From assembly GCF_943734655.1 (NCBI RefSeq), contig NC_071354.1, positions 38,093,347 to 38,157,346 of the forward strand: DNA of 64,000 nt. Direction: 5' to 3'. This DNA comes from Sabethes cyaneus (taxonomy: Eukaryota; Arthropoda; Insecta; Diptera; Culicidae). The translations under genes were made by a program, and so were the position numbers. Position 1 is the stretch's first letter. Each line of letters begins with the position of its first letter. This document shows, piece after piece, positions 1 through 10,600 of the stretch. The notes under the pieces were generated by a model. It made no database searches, was not told the origin of the DNA, and worked only from the letters and a program-made list of their open reading frames with translations.

Positions 1-1507
1 GGTCGTTTGGTCATTATTGGTTGGTTTGGAAAAAAGGATGGGCCAAACACTAGATAACTTTATAAACTTTCAAACAAAAGATAAGAAGCAAGGGAATTGT
101 TAGAGCGTTCTTGGGATATTTATAGCACGGACTTTGAAAACCTGGTTTCGAGACAAATGGCGTAGAATAAAAGAAATCGATTTTTTTTTGGAATTGAAAA
201 ACTCCTTTGTCCCCTAAAGCTGACTGATGTTCAATTGTTTCATGAAATTTACAAGCAGTAAGATTCAAATGCTTAAACTTAAACATCACAAGTTGAAATC
301 GATTCTTTTGCAGTAAACTGTAATGTCGAAGGTAGGTACGTATGATAGTCAAGCTTTATCTCTTTACTTTTCAGCGTCAAGTAACTTAACATTATTGTAA
401 CATTTTGACTGACAAAAAATCTACTTTTAAATGTATCAAATCATGGTGCTTTGATTTATCCTAGCGCTAAAGAGTCACAGAATAAAGAGAAAATGAACCA
501 AACTGACAGCTAGTGTAAATGTAGCATCGGTTTCGGCACTGACTCTAATCTTGACATGAAGGCATTGGATGCAACTGCATCATTGCTCTTTTCAGTTCAA
601 AAACAAAAAGAAAAACGATCCCGATGCCCTAGCAGTAACCACTTAGTTCAAAGATAGTACAATGGTTTAAGTGTAAACAGGTGAGATAGGAGCTACAGTA
701 GAAGTAATCGTCCCATCAGGTCCCATCCACCATACTCTTAACTGATCCTCACCGAAAAGAACTGCACTGAGCAAACCATCAACCATGACGGTTATCACGG
801 GTGTAGTGTTACGATTAGATAACATTTACCGTGAGACCTTTACGCAACTAACTATCGAACATTTGATTGCTATTGATACGGTACCCAGAAGGAATCTATT
901 GCAGCCGACAGTGCAGTGATAGTGCGACAGCAGCAGTGCTGCCACTGAAAAGTTGCTCTACAAATTTGCATCGGCTTTAGGGGCCGGAAGTTTCGAATTT
1001 CATAATCAGAACCACTGCAGCGGAAACGAAAAACCATTCTCAAATGTTTGTCTGTCGAAGCAGGCATTTGTTCTGAAAATTTATCATTTGTGTCACAGCC
1101 GTAGTTGCGTGTGGTGAAACATTCTCTAGCATTTCAGTGGAAAATTTCGGTTTTAAAAACGTTGTTTTGATGCACTAACGAAAATTTCACGAGAAACATC
1201 TTCAACTCAATAATCCACCTCCCTGATAGAGCTCATTCTCTCCGATTTTGTTGCGGTGCACTTCAGCGCAGACAGAGTGAAGGCGAAGGTGAACGTAAAG
1301 TGTGTGTTTGTTTTGCCTGTTTACGACACCGAAAATATGTATCAATTCTCAGGAGTGTTGTAACGCGGTCCTGGTGGAACATAAAGTTACCAGAGTTCTA
1401 AAGTTTGACACAGGCAGCAAAGTAAAATTGTTGCACTTAACTGAGTAGTCAGTCAGTGAAATTTGTGTTTTGATTGGTTGAGTGAAACGAACAAAAAGTG
1501 CCACACA
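1..1507. other. Upstream region of the LMF2-like gene, no gene recognised
   Basis: No coding region, RNA gene or clear transposon was recognised here. The short open frames lack motifs and have no sensible start context. The last few hundred bases must contain the promoter and 5' untranslated region of the LMF2-like gene that starts at 1508, but no clear TATA box or initiator was found, so the transcription start is unknown. Confidence 0.4.
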
Positions 1508-1667
1508 ATGAAACCCTCGGATAATGCAGCTGATGTTCGCCGACCGAAGGATGATGGCAATAAACCGGAGGAGGAAAGCTACCCACCTCTGGTTAGAAAT
1601 CTCATTCTAAGGGCCATGAGTGGCGTTTACCTGGTGGCTTTTTTAAGCTTTTATGCTCAAGCTGATG
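1508..1667 (+). CDS. LMF2: LMF2-like coding exon 1
   Basis: Encodes the first 53 residues plus one base of codon 54: a hydrophilic, acidic leader and the first transmembrane segment ending in FYAQADG. The donor at 1668 reads GTGAGT, a near-consensus 5' splice site. Joining the phase-1 end to the acceptor at 10152 restores GGA TTA TTC, giving the conserved QxxGLxxxxGILPA stretch of LMF proteins. That is strong evidence for the distant exon pairing. Confidence 0.82.
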
Positions 1668-4600
1668 GTGAGTACATAATTGTTGCGGGTAGAATTAGAT
1701 GCAGGCCGGATTCTAAATATTGATTTACTGTTATGCACCGGCAAAAGAATGTCGATGTACGAGTGTCCGTGCATGTCGAAATTGTATTTCATTTGTTTGG
1801 GTTTATTTTCGTGAGAGATGTTTCTGATAGAAGTGAGAGATTTTCAAAGTGAGTTTGATCGCTTGCTAGTCACAAGTGAGTGCTCACTATGGGTACGAAG
1901 GGATAAATATGGACTATATTGACACAGTGAAATATAGAAAACTACTAGATTTGTGATATGTGCCTCAAGTTGGGTTAGTACATTTTTTAAAAGTTATATG
2001 GAGAGATCCGCCCGTAACGGACATCTAAAGATACCGTAAGCACCCGATTTTGTTACCCCCATTATGAATTTCGGGGTGACAAAAATGGGACAGTGGCAAA
2101 ATCGGGATTTTTTTTGGTCATTTTTCTGCAGGCTTCATTCTCAGTTTTTTGCTCAGTAGATGCTCATTTGACTATAGTGCCTCAACTAAGGAGAATTCGA
2201 AAAAGTAGTGCAAAGAGCAATTGTAGAGCTAACTATTATCTACATTATTGTTGAAGAAAGTATTGTTTTATCTTTTGTATTTACGGCGCTATGCGATTGC
2301 TACCCCATTGGTAGCCAAATGAGCGCTCTTTTTGCTACCAACGGTGTAGCAGCCCCATAAATACAAGAGATAGAACTGTACTTTCTTCAACAATAATGTA
2401 GATAATAATTAACTCAACAATTGCTTTTTACACTACTTTTTCGAATTCTATTTAGTTGAGGTGCTGCAGTTAAATGAGCATCTACTGAGCAAAAACTAAA
2501 AATGAAGCCTGTTTTTCTGTTGCTGATGTTTAATGAACTGCTTACATCATACGTTGACTAATTTAAAACTCCCTTCTTCCTCTCTGTTGAAATTCATTGC
2601 CTTTGTGTCTATATGGTTAGCTCTTAGAATTAATTTAACTCTTAAACCTCAGAACAAAATTTGTTTTTTTCCTTCATGTATTGGGTTTTCGTTACCCAAT
2701 TCTTCTAGACTCCGCTTTCAGTCTGGCGTAGATTACCTTCGCCGTCGCAAAGTTCTTGGCTATGATATCAATCCATCTATAAAGTCTAGGAGTTGGCTAT
2801 CCTTAGTGAAAATCGTGTCTCTCGTTTCGATGTCTGCTTGTCGGAGCGCCCCCTCAAGAATGATGTTATACAGCATGCAGCATAAACCTCAACTCAACTT
2901 TCGCCGCATCTTGAAGGGACTCGAGAGTGTCCCTGAGATGTGCTCTAAACACATTACTCGATCTAATGATAGCTCTGATCAGTCGCATCAGTTTATCCCG
3001 AAAACTGTGTTCGTGCATAATCTGCCATAGCTGGTTTCGATCGACTGTATCGTATGCTGTTTTGAAACCAATAAAGATGTGATGCGTGGGTACGTTGTAT
3101 TCCCGAATCCAGTTTGTAGTTGCGCGAGCTCCCATGAAGCGCACCTGGTATGAAATCCTGTGTTATTGGTGATAGCCGGTTTAACAGGATCTGGGAGAGT
3201 ACCTTGCAGGTGGCGTCTACCAGCGTTATGCCGCGGTAGATGTAGCAGTCGAGTCGTCCACGCTTTTTGTATATGGTACAAACCATCCCTTCCATCTATT
3301 CCACCGGTAGCTTCTTTTCGTCCCAAATCTTGGAAATAACCCAGTGTCGATTCATTGCCAGCTTCTCTCGGTCATGTTTATAAAGTTCGGCCAGTAGGCG
3401 GTCCTTACCACCGGCTGTGTTGATCTTCAGCAACCAACCAACCAATCATTTTGTATACTCCGAGGTCACCTAGTGCTAGGTGCTACGGTAGCGACCTGTC
3501 GAGAGTATTCTACCCAAACCGTCCTCGAGATTTGAAGCGTCCAACTCTTTGGAAGAAGGCAGATCATCATACAGTAATCGCGCGTAGTTCCCTGCAGATT
3601 TCGGGTTATATAGCTGCCTGATGTTCAGCCGAGAAGGAGGGCTTTGACGTGCTTGGTATACGGTTGTCAGTTTTGAGCGCACATATACCTCCTAGTAGCA
3701 GGTGGTCAGAGTCAATATTTGCACCCTGTAGGGAACGTATCTACATGATGTTAAATAAGAACCGCCCATCTATGAGAACGTGGTCAATCTGGTTCATTGC
3801 ACGTTGGTTAGATGATCTCCAGCTGGCTTTGTGGACGTCTTTGCCTGGGAAAAAGGTATTTCGTATCAACAGGCCTCGGAAAGCTGCAAAGTTTATGCAT
3901 CGTTGGCCGTTATTATTGCATCATTCGTTGCTTCCAGCTCACGTAGAACGCTTCCTTCTTATCGTCGGGTCTACCTTCGTGCGGGAAGTACATGTTGGTG
4001 ATGCTGTAATTTAAAAACAAACTGCCTTATATTCCTTGACCCTGCGTTCCGTCCAACACTACAAAGCCCGTTCCCAGTTAGTTGGTAGTGCCAATGCTCT
4101 GGTAAAACGGGGCCTTTCCACCGCGGATTTTCCAAACCTTCTTTTCTTTGCGACAGATCTCCTGCAGAACTACAATGCCAAGTTTACGGGGTTCAAGCTG
4201 TTCGAGCAACACCCGGTCGTCACCAGCGGAGTTTAGCGATCTGCAGTTCCAAGTACCGAGTATCCATTCGTCGTCCTTGTTTCTTCACCTAGGTCCATGC
4301 CGAATATTCCGATCCGTATTTGCTTGAATGTTCGTAGTAGTTTGACTTAGGTGGGTTGCCATACTAGGAGTCTCGAAATGAGGCTACCACTTTATAGTGC
4401 CGAGAAAACACTGTGCCTTCTTCTACAAAAAGGGTGATCGGCTAGACTGCTGCAACTATCGCGGTATTACGCTGGTAAACGCCGGCTACAAGGTACTCTC
4501 TCAGATCCTGTTACACCGGTTGACACCGATAGCACAAGGTTTCGTAGGGAGTTATCAGGCGGGTTTCATGGAGGCTCGCGCAACTACGGACCAAATTTTT

Positions 4601-7600
4601 ACTATCCGACAGATCTTGCAGAAATGTCGGGAGTATAACTTGCCCACGCATCACATCTTTATTGATTTCAAAGCAGCATACGATACAGTCGATCGAGACA
4701 AGCTATGGCAGATAACTCACGAACACGGGTTTCCGGACAAACTGATGCGACTGATCAGAGCTACTTTGGATCGAGTGATGTGTTTCGTACGCATCTCTGG
4801 GACACTCGAGTCCCTTCGAGACGCGGCGAGGGTTGAGATCAGGTGACGGTTTATCCTGCATGCTGTTCAACATCGCTCTTGAGGGGGTGATCCGACGAGC
4901 GGGCATCGAAACGAGAGGCACGAATTTTTACTAAGGGTAGCCAATTTCTAGGCTTTGCAGATGACTTCGATATCATAGCCAGAAACTTTGCGACGGCCGA
5001 TGCAATCTACGCCAGACAGAAACCGGAGTCTAGGAGAATTGGGCTTAAAATAAATGCGTCGAAGACCAAATATATGAAAGGAAGAGGCTCAAAGGAAACA
5101 AACGCGCGTCTCCCACGGACGGTAACAGTCGACGGCGACGAACTAGAAGTGGTAGAGGAGTTCGTGTATTTGGGATCGCTGGTTTTATTTTGTTTTATTT
5201 TGTTATAAGATACATCATCTGACTTAATAGTAGTCTTAATGATAAATAGTATGAGCACTATACAATACAACTAACAGTACAAGCAATATGAAAACATACA
5301 ATGAACATAGTTATCTACGAAGCCGTTGTTTGAACGTTGTTACGGTTAAGTTAAAATCAAATATATCGGCTACGGCATTAAAACTTGCCGACATGAAGCG
5401 GATGGGATCATATTGCCCGTACGTTACATTCCGCTGAGGTAATAACAGCAGATTTCTGGGTCGCAGGGTTCTTTCCGGTACATACATATTAATCTGCTGC
5501 AAAATATTCGGAGCATCGATTTCGCCAAACAGAAGTTTTCCCACAAAAACAGCTTGAGCTTCGAACCGCCTTCGCTTCAAAGTCTGCATTTCAAGAAGCA
5601 GGAAACGCTCTACATACGGTGGTAGCTGATGATGATTCCACCATGGGAGGAATCGTAGAGCATAACGCACGAATTTTCGCTGAACGGCTTCAATTCTTGC
5701 TTTTTCTTGCTTTCGTGTCACCGTCAATTCTTGCTATCCAGTTAACATAGAATGGGCAGCAAACAACCGAGTTGGCTTAAAGTTTTAAATATAAATCCAA
5801 GCTGGCCTTGGCAATTATTTCGTTGTAGTGTGACTTGAACGTTAGTGATATATCCAAAGTAATACCCAAATCATGAACCTGGCAAACAGTCCACATTTTC
5901 GTTGACGATCTTAAATAGTTTCACGTCATCTGCAAACATCAGCCGGCAATCCTCCGGAAGTAAAAATGAGACGTCGTTTATAAACAGTGTGAAGAGCAAT
6001 GGTCCGAGGTTGCTACCCTGTGGAATGCCTGAGAGATTCGTGAAATGTGCAGACTGCTGATTTCCTATCTTCTCAAATAGCATTCGATGTAAAAGATAGG
6101 ATCGAAATCATCGTATTAGGGCAGAACAAACCCTAAGCTTTTCCAGTTTAGCTAGTAGAATGTTGTGATCGACTTGGTCAAATGCAGCTTTTAAATGGGT
6201 ATAAACTGCGTCTATTTGGGTACCTACGCTCATGTTTTGCAAGCACGCTGCAGTGAACTGCACAAGGTTTGTAGCAGTTGAGCGTTTTGCATAAAAACCA
6301 TATTGCTCTGAGGAGATGTAGTGTTTGCAGCTTGCGAATAGAGAGTCGTGTATAATAATTTCAAACACTTTTGAACATGCGTATAGTGATGTAATACCTC
6401 TGTAGTTTTTTACATCACGTTTGTCTCCCTTTTTGTGTACAGGAAACATAACGGAGAGCTTCCAAGTTGTAGGGAATACACCCTGTTGAAGCGAGAAATT
6501 ATACAGCAAGCATAGTGGGCGTATTAGCACAGTTGCAATGCTTGAGTGTCATTATTGCAGCTTCTACGTCACGATCAACTATTGCGGGTAGGTTGAAATC
6601 TAGGGCATCGCTCGGAATGCTACTTACCGCTGCGTTGATTTGCGATTAAGAATTAAGGATTAAGTTCCAAAAACCGCCAGTCGATTTGCGAGATAGCACT
6701 ATTTAAAGAGTCAAAGTTCGCTTTACGGAAGTCCAAAACCATTTCATTTTCGGAGTATCTTCGAATTGTACGGGCAAGCCCAAGCAACAATTTGAGTTTT
6801 ATTGCACTCTTCTGATGGTATTTGTGACCAATTTTGGTCATGAAAACCATCATAAGAGTGTAATAAAACCCTTATTGTTACTTGAGAGGTGTGATGTACC
6901 GTTATAATCAGCGCCGGGTGATTAGAGTCGAGTGGTACCACTGGCTCACCCGCCTCGAACAGTTCACACAAAGTAACGTTGTTAGTCAGTACCAAATCGA
7001 GAAGGTGATCGTTGCTATTTGACACATAGTTAATTTGAGTTAGACCGTACAAACTGAAACCATCCAACAAATCGGAGCTAGCAGAAGTAATATTTGAATG
7101 GAGATAGTCAATAGCAGGTACATAGCGGCTGATTGTAATCGCCGAATAGCAACGAAAAATCATTAGGCTGCAAACGTGACATAATCGACCTGATAGAACT
7201 GATATGCCGCTCAATGGCGGTGGCATCGTTTCGACGATCAGGAGGCAGATAAATTACACCGACATTGATTTTGCAAATCAGGGTTGCGATTATTACCCAC
7301 AGTTGTTCAATTGTGTCGCAAACCGGAGCCGGATCAACAAAGCTAACTAATCGCGTTGAAACAGCAACCAAAACTCCCCCCCTACGTGCCTTTGTGCTAT
7401 TAATGCGATTACGATCACAACGATACACATTGAAAAGATTACCAAACAGCTGCACAGAGTGTACTTGATCGTCTAACCACCTTTCAGTCAATACAATGAC
7501 ATCGTAATCACATTCGGTTGCAGCCAAAAAGAAATCATCTAATTTGGTCCGCAGCGCACGGACATTTTGATACAGTATCCGAAATCCAGAAGTGTCTTTG

Positions 7601-10600
7601 TCAAGTTGGTGAAGATTGGCATGTGAATGTCTGGAAGGTGCAGGGAAATCAGGTGTCGAATTACTGTCGATAGAAATATACTTGCCCATGCTAGCGAGCT
7701 GGAAGACCCCTTCTCCGTACTCATACACAGGACCGGGACGGCTGATGAGCGCAGACTGCAGTGGCACGACTGTGATGAGCGGACAACAACATTAGTAAGG
7801 AGATCCAGCGGCGCATCCAAACGGGAAATCGGGCCTACTTTGCCCTTCGTAAAACGCTACGATCAAGAGGCATACGCCGCCGTACGAAGCTAACAATGTA
7901 CAAAACCCTTATTAGACCGGTAGTTCTTTATGGACTTGAAGCCATGACGCTGCTCACGGAGGACATACGCGCCCTTGCCGTGTTTGAGCGGAAAGTGCTG
8001 CGGACGATATTTGGTGGAGTACAAACTGAAAGCGGAGAGTGACGGAGGCGTATGAATCACGAGCTACAGGCACTGCTTGGGAAGACTCCCATCGTACATC
8101 TAGTGAAAGTTAGCACGCTACGGAGGGCTGGACACGTCGTAAGGATGCCGGACGACAGTGCGACGAAAATAGTCCTCTTTAACTACCCCACCGGCACCAG
8201 GAACAGGGGGGCCCAACGTGCACGATGGCTCGACCAGGTCGAAAGCGATTTGCGACTTCTGAGACGACTAGGAAATTGGCGACGAGTGACCTAAGACCGA
8301 CTTGAATGGAGACGAGTGCTTGAAACAGCATGAGCCACCTCGGCTCTAAGCTGAAGAAGAATAAGAAGAAGAAGAAGATATCGGAAATTAATTTTTAAAG
8401 AGTTCTCCGTTGCATGGAAATTAATATAGACACCAACACGGTAAATCGTTAATTGAGAAACGTTCAAATATCAAGAAATGGCACTATGTGCTTCCTTCGA
8501 TATTGAAGGAGCTTTCGATTGCACGTCCTTCGTTTCAATCATTACGGTTCTCTTTTAAAACAGAATCGACCACACTACAATGCGCTGGATTCAAGCAAAG
8601 CTTTCGAGCAGAGAAATTACATCATCATTGGTAAATTAGTCGGTCACGATTTCGGTGATCAAAGGATGTCCACAAGGAGGAGTTCCCTTCCCCTTACTTT
8701 GGTCACTGGTGCTCGATGCACTCCTTCACAAGCTAGTAGACTAAACAGTCAAACAGTGTTTCTACCCAAATCCTCAGTAGTTAAAAAACTCAACTCAACT
8801 ACGCATAATTACGAGACTCCTAACTGGACACTGTTCCACTCTTTATCATTTAAATATCGGCATAACTTTTCAAAAGTTTCCTTTTTATTTCATACCGAGT
8901 AGTCCCGAAAGGTGATTGATTTCATCAACCATGTCGGATAATTACAATAGACCGCGCAATGTCGTTGGGGCATACAAAGGCCTCGCTACCTAATCGGCAC
9001 AGGGCCTCTGATTCAAGACAGCAATAGGTACAAATCGTCAAAAGATAGAATAAGAAAAATATCTTATAAATTACTTACTTTCTACCAATCGTGCTGTTTT
9101 GATCTTTAAAGGGACAAGGCAGAAATGTGTTCCACATCACATTTTCACAACAAAAAGCCTCACGATACAGCTTTAAACGCATTCGGTCAGCATATGGCTT
9201 GTACGACTTATCATGTCCGTCCTACAAAGCAAATTGTGCCTATTTTCCTTGGTCAACGCTAATCGGATCAGTACAAATGAGCCTCACCGGGGATGCTGAA
9301 TGGCAAAAATAAAAAAAAAAAAAAATACAAACCAGCACAAATTGATGGCAACGGCCAGACGATAGCCAATTTTGAAGACACAAGATGCTAGCCAGCAGCA
9401 ACAACTTCGGCTGAAGCATAACAAGCCCAGACCAGTTGGCTAGCCGGCCTATACCCAGTAGCCAGTACGACCGGACCGCACCGGTGGAAAACGGCTCGTC
9501 AGCAGCGGAAATAGCACCGTAGAGCAGTACTACTGACCAAGACATGGCCGTCCGAAATTAAACTGCTTTGCTCGCTGGAAATACGTTTAACGATAATGGA
9601 CGGTAAAAGGAAAGACAACTGGAGCCAGCCAGGGACATGTGAGTGAGATGACGGCACCGGCGGCGGCGGCGGCGGTGGCCACGAGGATCGTACGGTAGCA
9701 CAAAGATGAGATATTTTTACCTTTTATTTCATGTTCACTTTGCGCTTTGTCGGCGAGCCTAGCCAACAAGGGAACAGACGAGCCGAATCGAAAGCATTTC
9801 GGGGATAAACTGTTTATGGGAGGTTCTGTGCTGCGAATGCCTTGATGGAACGATTTGAAGCCGAGGGTAATTCGATCTGCCGAAAAACTGCAATCCTCAA
9901 GTGGAATGAAAATTTTTCGTTTTCATGCAACGAGAATGTGGATCAATATTAGGGAAAATTCAAATTATACTCGTTAAATGTTGGTTGGTTTGCGGTTAAT
10001 AATTTTTCAATTGATTGTCGACAATTATCGAAAAACTCTTTATCCTTGAAGTTAGTAATAAAAGCACGAATAAACGATGAAATGAATAGAGTTACTTATT
10101 TTTTGTTCAGTTTTTTTTCCTAAATTCTAACTCTTATGTTTTCTATTTTCAGGATTATTCAGCAACAGCGGCATTCTTCCGGCTAACCGCATTCTGGCCA
10201 ATGGAACCATCAACGAGCGGCTGAACTTTCTGCAGCTAGCTCCCCTGCTGGGACTGGACACGCAATCCGCAATCGATCTGTTCTGCTTGGCCGGGTGTGT
10301 CGTCGCATTCCTCGCGCTGGTATTCGAAAACCTTTGCCGGCTGCCGTGCTTCATAGCGATGTGGGCTCTATATTTCTCGCTGGTTCAAATAGCACAAAGC
10401 TTCCGCCAGCAGTCGGACGAACTGCTGCTGGAGGTGGGATTTCTTTGCATTTTGCTGGCTCCTTCCAAGCTGACCGATCCGCGGGGTTTAATCGATGATT
10501 TAGCACTGCTGCTGATGAAATGGCTTCTGTTCCGTTTCGTATTCGCGTCCGGATCGGTGAAATTGGCCAGTGGATGTCAATATTGGTGGGATCTCACGGG

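Larger units (their letters stand above)
1668..10152 (+). other. LMF2-like intron 1 (8485 bases), full of dead retrotransposons
   Basis: The donor is GTGAGT at 1668 and the acceptor is a pyrimidine-rich tract ending CAG at 10152. Most of the length is explained by insertions: a foldback, three LINE segments of family F1, one F2 LINE and an F3 fragment. All are 5'-truncated or broken. Both orientations are present. Confidence 0.75.

Noticed and set aside
1463..1507. Upstream extension of the LMF2 start (TTG codon)
   Set aside because: No ATG in frame upstream; ATG 1508 has good context and begins the family-like protein.
2127..2517. MicroRNA precursor
   Set aside because: The hairpin is several times longer than a typical precursor and almost uniform along the arms; a foldback element is simpler.
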